Of a stretch of 64,000 bases of DNA, positions 17,989 through 25,556 are shown one piece after another. The position numbers and the translations under genes are program-made. Every line of letters starts with the position of its first letter. The first letter of the stretch is position 1. This stretch comes from Pleomorphomonas koreensis DSM 23070 (GTDB lineage: Bacteria; Pseudomonadota; Alphaproteobacteria; Rhizobiales; Pleomorphomonadaceae): the NCBI RefSeq assembly GCF_000425185.1, contig NZ_AULH01000019.1:32889-96888 (forward strand), read 5' to 3'. The notes under the pieces were generated by a model. It was not told the origin of the DNA, made no database searches, and saw only the letters and a list, made by a program, of their open reading frames with translations.

Positions 17989-19701
17989 TCAGCGGATGTA
18001 GGCGCCGGCCATCAACGAAGCTGCGTGTTGGGTGTACTGGCGATAGACGCCCTTGCGGTCGGAAAAGTCCGGAGCGGTCCAGCCGACCTTGCGCCTGGCA
18101 AAAGCGGCTTCGACCTCTTCGGCGCTGGCCGGCTTGCGATCGAGGCCGACGACATTGAGCTTGCGCGCCTTGACGTCGATTTCGATCAGGTCGCCATCCT
18201 CGATGAAGGCGATCGGCCCACCGTCGGCGGCCTCCGGCGACACGTGGCCGATGCACGGGCCGTGGGTGGCGCCGGAGAAGCGGCCGTCGGTGACCAGGGC
18301 CACCGAGCCGTTGAGACGGGCGTCGAAGACGATGGCGTCGGTCGTCATCAGCATTTCCGGCGCGCCGGAGCCGCGCGGACCCTCGTAGCGGATGATCATC
18401 ACGTCGCCCGGATCGATCCGGTTGTTGATGATGGCCTCCTGGGCCGCCTCTTCGGAGCCGAACACCTTGGCCGGGCCGGTGTGCTGGTGCATCTTCGGGC
18501 TGCAGGCGGAGTATTTGATCACCGCGCCGTCGGGGGCGATGTTGCCCTTGAGCACGGCGATGGCGCCGATCTTGGACTTCTCCGGATCGCGGATCAGGTC
18601 CTGCCGCTCCAGCTTGAAGTTGGCGAGATAGCCGAGGTTGTTCTCGAAGAAGCCCGACTTCTGCAGCACCTCAAGGTTTTCGCCCAGCGTGCGGCCGGTC
18701 ACCGTCATGACGTTGAGATCGAGGTGGTCGCGGATCATCCACTGCACCATCGGGATGCCGCCGGCGAACCACAGGAGTTCGGTGACGTAGCGGCCGGACG
18801 GCTGGACGTTGGTGAGATAGGGGATCTCGTGGTTGATGCGGTCGAACACGTCCGGCGTCAGCTCCCAGCCGAGCGCGTGGGCGATGGCCGGCAGGTGGAT
18901 CAGCGCGTTGGTGCTGCCGGAGATGGCGGCGTGCACCTTGATGGCGTTCTCGAAGGCGGCGCGGGTCAGGATCTGCGAGGAGGTGATGCCCTTCTCGGCC
19001 AGCACCAGCGCCTGATGGCCGGCCATGCGGGCGTAGCGGGTGATCTCGGACATGGTCGACGGCGCCAGCGCGTTGCCGGGCAGGGCCATGCCGAGGGCTT
19101 CCGACATGCACTGCATGGTGCTGGCGGTGCCCATGAACTGGCAGGCGCCGGCCGTCGGGCAGCCGCAGCGCTGCAGGTTCTGGATCTTGTCGATGCCGAT
19201 CTCGCCCTTCTTGAACTGGGCGGTGGCGCCGCCGAGGTCCGAAGTCGTCATGTTGGGGGCCGGCCGCATCGAGCCGCCGGGCACGTGGACCAGCGGCATG
19301 TCGAGGCGGGCGGCGGCGATCAGGTGGGCGGGGATCGACTTGTCGCAGCTCGACAGCAGCACGCCGGCGTCGTAGGGGACGACCGAGGCATGCAGCTCGA
19401 CCATGTTGGCGATCATCTCGCGCGAGGCGAGGATGTAGTTCATGCCGTCGTGGCCCTGGCCCCAGCCGTCGCAGATGTCGGTGACGTGGTGGCGCACGGC
19501 GCGGCCGCCGGTTTCATGGACGCCGAGCATCGCCTCGTAGCCGAGCTTTTCGAGGTGGAAGCTGCCCGGATGGCTCTCGCCGAAGCAGTCGTCGATCAGC
19601 ACCTGCGGCTTCCCGGTGTCTTCCACCGAGTAGTTCATGCCGAGCCGGAGCGCGTCGAGCTGCGACCACAGGTCGCGGGCGAAGTGACATTTCTGGGACA
19701 T
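17989..19701 (-). CDS. IlvD/Edd-family dehydratase (probable sugar-acid dehydratase)
   Basis: A 570-residue Fe-S dehydratase of the dihydroxy-acid/6-phosphogluconate dehydratase family. Cluster cysteines appear in SSCDKS and GCPTAGACQFMGTAS, and the C-terminal swivelling domain shows VTDGRFSGATHGPCIGHVSPEA. The company it keeps (ACS-type MFS permease, DapA-like aldolase, IclR regulator) points to a non-phosphorylative sugar-acid pathway (for example arabonate, xylonate or galactonate to a 2-keto-3-deoxy acid) rather than branched-chain amino-acid synthesis. Substrate is inference. Last gene of a three-gene minus-strand unit. Confidence 0.88.
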   Translation of the reverse strand: MSQKCHFARDLWSQLDALRLGMNYSVEDTGKPQVLIDDCFGESHPGSFHLEKLGYEAMLGVHETGGRAVRHHVTDICDGWGQGHDGMNYILASREMIANMVELHASVVPYDAGVLLSSCDKSIPAHLIAAARLDMPLVHVPGGSMRPAPNMTTSDLGGATAQFKKGEIGIDKIQNLQRCGCPTAGACQFMGTASTMQCMSEALGMALPGNALAPSTMSEITRYARMAGHQALVLAEKGITSSQILTRAAFENAIKVHAAISGSTNALIHLPAIAHALGWELTPDVFDRINHEIPYLTNVQPSGRYVTELLWFAGGIPMVQWMIRDHLDLNVMTVTGRTLGENLEVLQKSGFFENNLGYLANFKLERQDLIRDPEKSKIGAIAVLKGNIAPDGAVIKYSACSPKMHQHTGPAKVFGSEEAAQEAIINNRIDPGDVMIIRYEGPRGSGAPEMLMTTDAIVFDARLNGSVALVTDGRFSGATHGPCIGHVSPEAADGGPIAFIEDGDLIEIDVKARKLNVVGLDRKPASAEEVEAAFARRKVGWTAPDFSDRKGVYRQYTQHAASLMAGAYIR

Positions 19702-19804
19702 TTTCTAGCCGTCTCTTTCCGGGCATTTCCGGCGCATGAAATCACCGGAAATGCCCTTTTCTTTGTTCTGACGCAGTCTGGATTTCAAAACGCCGGAGGA
19801 AGGG

Positions 19805-21088
19805 TCAGCGCGGGGCTTTCGACGTCACCTTCGGCAGGGTGTAGAGCAGGACGGAGGCGATCACCAAGGCGCCGATCAGGAAGGACAGGCCGACGTCCTT
19901 GCTGAAGGTGGTGGTCAGGTAGCCGACCAGGAACGGGCCGATGAAGCCGCCGAGGTTGCCGAGCGCGTTGATGGTGCCACGGACGCCGCCGACCACGTTG
20001 GACGGGAACAACAGCGGCGGCAGCGTCCAGAACGGACCGGCATAGGCCTGCAGGAAGAAGCCGCACAGCACGATCATGCCGTAGGACAGCCACATGTTGC
20101 CTTCGAGCAGCACCGACAGGGTGAGGCAGATGGCGAAGCCGATCATCGGTATGGCGGTGTAGAGGCGGCGGTTCATCGTCTGGTCGCAGCGGTTGGCGAT
20201 GTAGAACTGGCCGGCGATGCACAGGATGTAGGGCAGGGCGGTCAGGAAGCCGACGGTGGTCATGCCGGAACCGGTCAGCTGCTTGATGATGACCGGCATC
20301 CACAGGGCGAAGCCGTAGAAGCCGACCTGGAAGAAGAAGTAGATGGCGACCAGCTTCCACAGGTTGGCGTCGCCGACGGCGGTGCGCACCGAGACGTTCT
20401 CGACGACGACGGCCTTGGCCTTGTCCTCGGCGAAGCGGGCGTCGAGCCAGGCGCGTTCGCGCGGGTCGAGCCACTTGGCCTTCTCGGGGCTGTCGGCGAC
20501 CATCGGGATCCAGATGAACAGCAGGGCCAGCGACAGCACGCCCTCGACGACGAACATCTCGCGCCAGCCCATCGACTGGATCAGCCAGCCCGACAGCGGG
20601 GCGGTGATGATGGAGGCGACGGCGAGGTTCATCTGGAAGAAGGCGATGGCGCGGGCCTTCTCCTCGTTGGGGAACCAGTGGCCGATCAGGGCCAGGATGG
20701 CCGGGTAAACGCCGCCCTCGGCGACGCCGAGCACGAAGCGGATCAGCAGCATCTCGTTCTGCGTGCGGACGAGGCCGGTGAGGGCGGCGACGCCGCCCCA
20801 GACGACGATGGTGCCGGCGATGAACTTCTTGGCGCTGAGACGCTCGGCGATCTGGCCGCCGGGGATCTGCAGGAAGATGTAGCCGACGAAGAAGATGCCC
20901 GCCGCGAGGCCGGCGAAGGAGGCGGTCATGCCGAGTTCGGCGCTCATGCCGCCGGCCATGGCGATCGCGATGTTGGTGCGATCCATGTAGGCGACGATGT
21001 AGACGATGATCACCGCCGGAATGATGCGCAGCCAGCGGGCGCGCGGGACGGCCGCAATATCGGTTGCAACGGCTTGCAGGTTTGTCAC
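19805..21088 (-). CDS. MFS transporter, anion:cation symporter (ACS)-like sugar-acid permease
   Basis: A roughly 427-residue permease with 12 predicted helices. Family signs: IIPAVIIVYIVAYMDRTNIA in helix 1, QIPGGQIAERLSAKKFIA between helices 2 and 3, VLGVAEGGVYPAILALIGHW, and GTINALGNLGGFIGPFLVGY late in the protein. ACS-family members carry hexuronates, galactonate, tartrate or phthalate. The preferred start is GTG 21088 with GGGAG upstream; an in-frame start at 21232 adds an unconserved 48 residues. It lies between the aldolase and dehydratase genes, so it probably imports their substrate. Confidence 0.88.
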   Translation of the reverse strand: MTNLQAVATDIAAVPRARWLRIIPAVIIVYIVAYMDRTNIAIAMAGGMSAELGMTASFAGLAAGIFFVGYIFLQIPGGQIAERLSAKKFIAGTIVVWGGVAALTGLVRTQNEMLLIRFVLGVAEGGVYPAILALIGHWFPNEEKARAIAFFQMNLAVASIITAPLSGWLIQSMGWREMFVVEGVLSLALLFIWIPMVADSPEKAKWLDPRERAWLDARFAEDKAKAVVVENVSVRTAVGDANLWKLVAIYFFFQVGFYGFALWMPVIIKQLTGSGMTTVGFLTALPYILCIAGQFYIANRCDQTMNRRLYTAIPMIGFAICLTLSVLLEGNMWLSYGMIVLCGFFLQAYAGPFWTLPPLLFPSNVVGGVRGTINALGNLGGFIGPFLVGYLTTTFSKDVGLSFLIGALVIASVLLYTLPKVTSKAPR

Positions 21089-21232
21089 TTGGGTCTCACT
21101 CCCTTCATTCGCGCCACCCCGGTGGTCTCCCTCCCTGGGGCCGCCGGCTGGGACCGGCCATCTGGTGCGATATCGGATGGGCATTTGATGTGCCCGATTG
21201 CGGCGCCCCGCCGTCTCATTCCTGGCGGGCAT

Positions 21233-21262
21233 GGAAAAGGCCGTCCGCCCGAAGGGCGGCGG
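21233..21262 (-). terminator. Hairpin after the DapA-like gene
   Basis: The minus strand reads CCGCCGCCCTTCGGGCGGACGGCCTTTTCC: a GC stem with a UUCG-type loop and a short T-run. It lies just past the aldolase stop, before the transporter gene, and may reduce rather than stop read-through. Confidence 0.5.
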
Positions 21263-21268
21263 CGGGGT

Positions 21269-22174
21269 TCACAGCACGTCGGCGGCCTTCAGGATGGCGG
21301 CGAGCTTCTGGATCTTCTCGGCGGACAGCGGCTGGACCGGCGCCATCACCTCGGTGGAGATGTCGAGGCCGGTGAGGCGGATCGCCTGCTTGATGACGCC
21401 GAAGAACGGGCTTTCGAGGTCGTAGACCTGCGACAGGCGCGCCAGGCGCCGCTGCAGCGCGAACATGGTCTCGTAGTCCTTGGCAACGAAGGCCCTGTAG
21501 ATGCCGCAGGTGACCGAGGCCGCGAAGTTGCAGGTGGCGGGAATGCCGCCGTTGGCGCCGAGGATCAGCGCGTCCATCATGTATTCGTCGAAGCCGGCGA
21601 AGATCACGAAATCCGGCCGGGCGGGGCGGACGACGTTGATCAGCTCGCGCAGGTGGCTGGCGTTGTCGACGGTGTCCTTGATGCCGATGATGTTGGGCAC
21701 GTCCTTGGCGAGGCGGGCGACCAGCTCGATGTCGAGATTCTGCTTGGTCAGCGCCGGGAAATTATAGAGCAGCACCGGCGTCTTCACCGCCTCGGCGACC
21801 GTGCGGAAGTGGTTGTAGATGTAATCGCGGGCGAGCAGCGCGTAATAGGGATTGACCAGCAGCAGGCCGTCGACGCCGAGCTTGTCGGCATGGCGGCCGT
21901 ATTCGATGGCCTCCGCCGTGCTGGGGCTGGAGATGCCGATCAGCACCGGCACGCGCCCGGCGGTGTGCGCCACGACGAACTCCGCGACTTCGAAGCGCAT
22001 CTCCTTGGGCATGTGGCTGAACTCGCCGCCGCTGCCGAGGAACAGCATGCCGTTGACGCCGTCGGCGATCAGCTTGTCGATCAGCGCCGCCATTCCGGCC
22101 TTGTCGAGCCGTCCCTCCCGGTCGACGATCGTCGGTACCGGCGGGAAGACGCCTCGAAACTTCTCCAAATTCAT
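21269..22174 (-). CDS. DapA-family aldolase/dehydratase (2-keto-3-deoxy sugar-acid lyase-like)
   Basis: A 301-residue TIM-barrel class I lyase of the dihydrodipicolinate synthase/N-acetylneuraminate lyase superfamily. Motifs include FLGSGGEFSHMPKEMR, VLIGISSPSTAEAIEYG, LLLVNPYYALLA, LLYNFPALTKQNLD and the Schiff-base Lys in NIIGIKDTVDN. Biosynthetic DapA is unlikely given the catabolic neighbours; an aldolase for 2-keto-3-deoxy sugar acids (YagE/YjhH-like) fits better. The start at 22174 has GGAG upstream; an in-frame ATG at 22186 is weaker. First gene after the 22-bp palindromic operator. Confidence 0.88.
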   Translation of the reverse strand: MNLEKFRGVFPPVPTIVDREGRLDKAGMAALIDKLIADGVNGMLFLGSGGEFSHMPKEMRFEVAEFVVAHTAGRVPVLIGISSPSTAEAIEYGRHADKLGVDGLLLVNPYYALLARDYIYNHFRTVAEAVKTPVLLYNFPALTKQNLDIELVARLAKDVPNIIGIKDTVDNASHLRELINVVRPARPDFVIFAGFDEYMMDALILGANGGIPATCNFAASVTCGIYRAFVAKDYETMFALQRRLARLSQVYDLESPFFGVIKQAIRLTGLDISTEVMAPVQPLSAEKIQKLAAILKAADVL

Positions 22175-22193
22175 CGTCGGCTCCATGTTCTAT

Positions 22194-22215
22194 ATACGGA
22201 ACTTAAGTTCTGTAT
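22194..22215. promoter_or_regulatory. Near-perfect 22-bp palindromic operator (IclR-type)
   Basis: ATACGGAAC-TTAA-GTTCTGTAT has nine-base arms with a single mismatch, 20 bp upstream of the aldolase start. The core GGAAC-N4-GTTC resembles the GGAAC/GTTCC half-sites of KdgR-like IclR regulators. This is the expected control site of the aldolase-transporter-dehydratase unit. Confidence 0.7.
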
Positions 22216-22447
22216 GAAGATCATACACCGGGGGCCCCAACCATCAACTTGCGGGGCTTGCGGATGGTGATTGGACGTATGTCGCCGTCGCGGCGTGGCA
22301 CGCGCGGGCGTTTGCCGGCTCGGGAACGGCCGGGCGGATGGGATGAGCGGAGAGGCGCGATGTCCTCCCCGGCGCTGGGCGTGAGGCGAGGGAAAGGGGC
22401 TGGGGGCTATCCGGGCCGCGGCTCGAAGGATGCGACCCCGCTGCCGC

Positions 22448-23134
22448 TCACAGCAGGCTGGCGCCGACGTTGATGGCCAGCGCCAGGATGGCGGTGTTGA
22501 AGAAGAAGGACAGCACCGAATGGGCGAGCGCCACGCGGCGGATGCGCGGCGAGGCGATGGCGACGTCGGCCGTCTGGGAGGCGACGCCGATGGTGAAGGC
22601 GAAATAGGCGAAGTCCCAGTAGCCCGGCTCCTTGATGTGGTCGGGGAACAGGAGGCCGGGAGAGCTGCCCTCGCGCAGGTAGTAGTCGTGGGCGTAATGC
22701 TGGGTCATGATGGTGTGGACGAACAGCCAGCTTGCCAGGATGGTGGCCGCCGCCTGGGCGACGCGCCAGATCTGCAAGGCGTCCTCCGCCTTGGCCTGGT
22801 GCAGTTCGGCGCCGATGGCGACGAGGCTCGACAGCGTCGCGGCCATGGACAACAGGATGATGGTCCATTCGCCCTCGTCGTGCTGGGCGGCGCGCTCCCG
22901 CAGCCGGTGCACGTCGGAGCGTGTCATGATCGTCCAGGTCGCGACGAGATAGAGCACGACGCCGACGTCCCAGCCGATCAGCAGGCGGCCGTGCCAGGCC
23001 AGGCTGCCGGGCAGCAGCAGGCCGGTCGCGACGCCCACGGCGATGCCGACCAGCAGCAGCGGCCGTATGCGGAAGGCGTGCAGGCTCTTGAAAAGAAAGG
23101 AACGGGACGGCTTCCGGCTTTTGTCGAGGGGCAT
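22448..23134 (-). CDS. DUF1345 membrane protein
   Basis: A roughly 228-residue polytopic protein with about five hydrophobic segments. Typical DUF1345 features are LLIGWDVGVVLYLVATW near the middle of the first half, HTIMTQHYAHDYY, and the GYWDFAYFAFTIGVASQTAD motif. The function of the family is unknown. The start is ambiguous between ATGs at 23134, 23158 and 23173; none has a good ribosome site. It lies alone on minus between the sugar-acid unit and pgsA. Confidence 0.85.
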   Translation of the reverse strand: MPLDKSRKPSRSFLFKSLHAFRIRPLLLVGIAVGVATGLLLPGSLAWHGRLLIGWDVGVVLYLVATWTIMTRSDVHRLRERAAQHDEGEWTIILLSMAATLSSLVAIGAELHQAKAEDALQIWRVAQAAATILASWLFVHTIMTQHYAHDYYLREGSSPGLLFPDHIKEPGYWDFAYFAFTIGVASQTADVAIASPRIRRVALAHSVLSFFFNTAILALAINVGASLL

Positions 23135-23299
23135 CACGTCTGGTCCGGCGGGCTTCATGCGGAGAGAATGCAACAGCTATAGCGCATTTGCGCGACAGCG
23201 GCGCGCCTTGCGGCGGAAGACGGCTTTTCCCGTGGCGCCGGCCCTTGCCCTCGGGGGATTGGCGTGCGATGCATCGGCGGAACCACAGATGTCGATGCC

Positions 23300-23878
23300 A
23301 TGAAATTTGTCTGGTCCCTTCCCAATATTCTGACCTATCTCCGCATCGTCGCCGTGCCGGCGGTGGTCGCCGCCTTCTACATCGAGGGCGACACCGGCCG
23401 CTGGCTGGCCTTCGGGCTGTTCGCGGCGGCGTCGATCACCGACTATTTCGACGGTTATCTGGCGCGCCTGTGGAAGCAGCAGTCGACGCTCGGGCGCATG
23501 CTCGACCCGATCGCCGACAAGCTCCTGGTGTCGGTCTGCCTGCTGGTGCTGACCGCCCACGGCACCATCGGCGGCTTCTCGCTGTGGGCGGCGGTGATCA
23601 TCCTGATGCGCGAGATCTTCGTGTCGGGCCTGCGCGAGTTCCTGGCCGACCTCAAGGTGAGCGTGCCGGTCAGCCGCCTCGCCAAGTGGAAGACGACGCT
23701 GCAACTGATCGCCATTGGCATCCTGCTGCTCGGCCCGACCGGCGACAAGCTGGTCGACGGCATCACCGAACTCGGCTTGGCCATGCTGTGGACGGCGGCC
23801 ATCGTCACGCTCTACACCGGCTATGATTATTTCCGCAGCGGCGTCGCCCAACTGATGGAGGAGCGCCATGAGCCGTGA
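23300..23878 (+). CDS. pgsA: CDP-diacylglycerol-glycerol-3-phosphate 3-phosphatidyltransferase
   Basis: Makes phosphatidylglycerol-phosphate, the committed step to PG and cardiolipin, in the inner membrane. The 192-residue protein starts MKFVWSLPNILTYLRIVAVP and carries the CDP-alcohol phosphotransferase signature with its aspartates: the SITDYFDGYLARLW segment followed by LGRMLDPIADKLL. The ATG at 23300 is chosen because family members begin at this hydrophobic segment; an in-frame ATG at 23264 adds 12 residues. It overlaps moaD by 11 bp, giving pgsA-moaD-moaE. Confidence 0.95.
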   Translation: MKFVWSLPNILTYLRIVAVPAVVAAFYIEGDTGRWLAFGLFAAASITDYFDGYLARLWKQQSTLGRMLDPIADKLLVSVCLLVLTAHGTIGGFSLWAAVIILMREIFVSGLREFLADLKVSVPVSRLAKWKTTLQLIAIGILLLGPTGDKLVDGITELGLAMLWTAAIVTLYTGYDYFRSGVAQLMEERHEP

Positions 23879-24134
23879 GCCGGTGCTGATCCGCTATTTC
23901 GCCTGGGTGCGCGAGCGCGTCGGCCGTGCCGAGGAAAGGCTGACGCTGCCGGAGACGGTGGTGACGGCCGGCGACCTCGTCGGCTGGCTGGCCGGCCGCG
24001 GCGACAGCTATGCCCATGCCTTCGAGACGCCCGGTACCATCCGCGTCGCCGTGGACCAGCTGCATGTCGAGCAGGACGAGCCAATCGGCCAACCCCACGA
24101 GATCGCCCTGTTCCCGCCGATGACCGGCGGCTGA
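23868..24134 (+). CDS. moaD: Molybdopterin synthase small subunit MoaD
   Basis: An 88-residue ubiquitin-fold sulfur carrier ending in the essential Gly-Gly (PMTGG), which is thiocarboxylated to donate sulfur to precursor Z. It starts within the 3' end of pgsA (11-bp overlap), and moaE starts 4 nt after its stop, so the three genes are translationally linked. With MoaE it forms molybdopterin synthase. The final MTGG and partner gene make the call firm. Confidence 0.95.
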   Translation: MSREPVLIRYFAWVRERVGRAEERLTLPETVVTAGDLVGWLAGRGDSYAHAFETPGTIRVAVDQLHVEQDEPIGQPHEIALFPPMTGG

Positions 24135-24138
24135 CGCC

Positions 24139-24660
24139 ATGACGGCCGACGCGCCTCAAATCATCGTCCGGGTCGGCATCGAGGATTTCGATATCGGCAC
24201 CGAGATCGACGCCTTGCAGGCGGGCGATCCGGCTGTCGGCGCGGTGGCGAGCTTCGTCGGCTATTGCCGCGACGAGGGCGGCCGGCTGGCCGCGCTGGAG
24301 CTGGAGCATTATCCCGGCATGGCCGAGGCGGAAATCGGCCGCGTGGCGGCCGAGGCGGCCGGCCGCTGGCCGCTCCTCGGCATCACCGTGGTCCACCGCG
24401 CCGGCCGCATCCGGCCGGGCGAGCGGATCGTGCTGGTGGCGGTGTCGTCGAGCCACCGCGCCGCCGCCTTCTCGGCCTGCGAATACCTGATGGACTTCCT
24501 GAAGACCCGCGCCCCCTTCTGGAAGAAGGAGCACCCGGCCGCCGGCGCCGGCGGCTGGGTGGAGGCGAAGGCCGACGACGCGGCGCGCGCCGACCGCTGG
24601 AAGGATCAGGCACCGACCTTGCCGAGCGCCGAGGGATCGCCGAACTTGCCCGACCTGTAG
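24139..24660 (+). CDS. moaE: Molybdopterin synthase catalytic subunit MoaE
   Basis: The 173-residue large subunit that converts precursor Z to molybdopterin using MoaD thiocarboxylate. Motifs: GAVASFVGYCRDEGG, ALELEHYPGMAE, VVHRAGRIRPGERIVLVAV, and the catalytic Lys region LKTRAPFWKKEHP. The last 55 bp overlap the end of the convergent pirin gene, so the extended C-terminal tail (after about residue 150) is poorly conserved. Confidence 0.95.
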   Translation: MTADAPQIIVRVGIEDFDIGTEIDALQAGDPAVGAVASFVGYCRDEGGRLAALELEHYPGMAEAEIGRVAAEAAGRWPLLGITVVHRAGRIRPGERIVLVAVSSSHRAAAFSACEYLMDFLKTRAPFWKKEHPAAGAGGWVEAKADDAARADRWKDQAPTLPSAEGSPNLPDL

Positions 24661-25478
24661 TCGGCAATGGCCTGTTGAATTTCCTCGTCCGTGTTCATCA
24701 CGAAGGGGCCGCGCGCCACCACCGGCGCGCCGATCGGTTCGGCGTGGCCATAGAGCAGCAGGGCGTCGTCGATGGCGCCGACCACGAAAGTGTCGTCGTC
24801 GTTGGAGAGTTCGACGAGGTGCCACTTGTCGACGGTGACGCCATCGACGTCGATCCGGCCGGCGACGACGTAGAGGAAGACGTTGCGCTCCCGTCCGACC
24901 TGCAAGGCCGTCTTGGCGCCAGCCTTCAGCTCCACCGTCGCCATGAAGACCTCGGTCAGCGGCTTGATCGGGCCGGTCTCGCCGCCGAATTCGCCGGCGA
25001 TCAGGTTGAGCGTGCCGTTGCCGGCGGCGATCGACAGGGCGGGAATGTCGGCCTTCTGCAGGCCGGTATAGGCCGGCGCGGTCATCTTCAGCGGCGGCGG
25101 CAGGTTCAGCCACAGCTGCAGGATCTCCAGCGGTCCGCCGTCGCGCTTGAAGGCGTCCGGCGACAGCTCGGCGTGGACGAGGCCGGAACCGGCGGTCATC
25201 CACTGCACGCCGCCCGCCTCGATGACGCTTTCGTGGCCGCCGCTGTCATGATGGGCAAGACTGCCGGAGAGGATGAAGGTCACCGTCTCGAAGCCGCGAT
25301 GCGGGTGCGGGCCGAAGGGCAGGCCGTGGTTGTCGGGCGGATAGACCTGCGGGCCGTGGTGGTTGAGGAACAGGAACGGGTCGACCTGCTCCACATCCGG
25401 CCCCGGCAGCGGCCGGCGGGTGACGAGGTCGGCGATGTCGTCGCGCTGGGCGGGGTGGACGGCGAGGACGGTGCGCAT
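24606..25478 (-). CDS. Pirin family protein
   Basis: A 290-residue bicupin. Bacterial pirins include quercetin 2,3-dioxygenases (YhhW) and redox-linked regulators. The N-terminal cupin has the metal-binding set in PFLFLNHHGPQ, FGPHPHRGFETVTFILSGSL and GLVHAELSP; the C-terminal cupin follows (about 160-270). The 3' end runs 55 bp into moaE on the opposite strand. Substrate unknown. Confidence 0.92.
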   Translation of the reverse strand: MRTVLAVHPAQRDDIADLVTRRPLPGPDVEQVDPFLFLNHHGPQVYPPDNHGLPFGPHPHRGFETVTFILSGSLAHHDSGGHESVIEAGGVQWMTAGSGLVHAELSPDAFKRDGGPLEILQLWLNLPPPLKMTAPAYTGLQKADIPALSIAAGNGTLNLIAGEFGGETGPIKPLTEVFMATVELKAGAKTALQVGRERNVFLYVVAGRIDVDGVTVDKWHLVELSNDDDTFVVGAIDDALLLYGHAEPIGAPVVARGPFVMNTDEEIQQAIADYRSGKFGDPSALGKVGA

Positions 25479-25556
25479 GACGGGATCCTCCGGATAATTA
25501 CGCGGTTCCGCCTAATATAGCCCGCCTCGCCGCCACGACAACCGGCGGAACAGATC

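Noticed and set aside
17989..19701. Biosynthetic dihydroxy-acid dehydratase IlvD
   Set aside because: The neighbours are a sugar-acid permease, a DapA-like aldolase and an IclR regulator, so a catabolic sugar-acid dehydratase is more likely.
17347..19905. 852-codon plus-strand frame over iclR and ilvD/edd genes
   Set aside because: Shadow frame of recognised genes; no motifs.
21269..22174. Biosynthetic 4-hydroxy-tetrahydrodipicolinate synthase DapA
   Set aside because: It is in a catabolic operon with an IclR operator and resembles YagE/YjhH-type lyases more in context.
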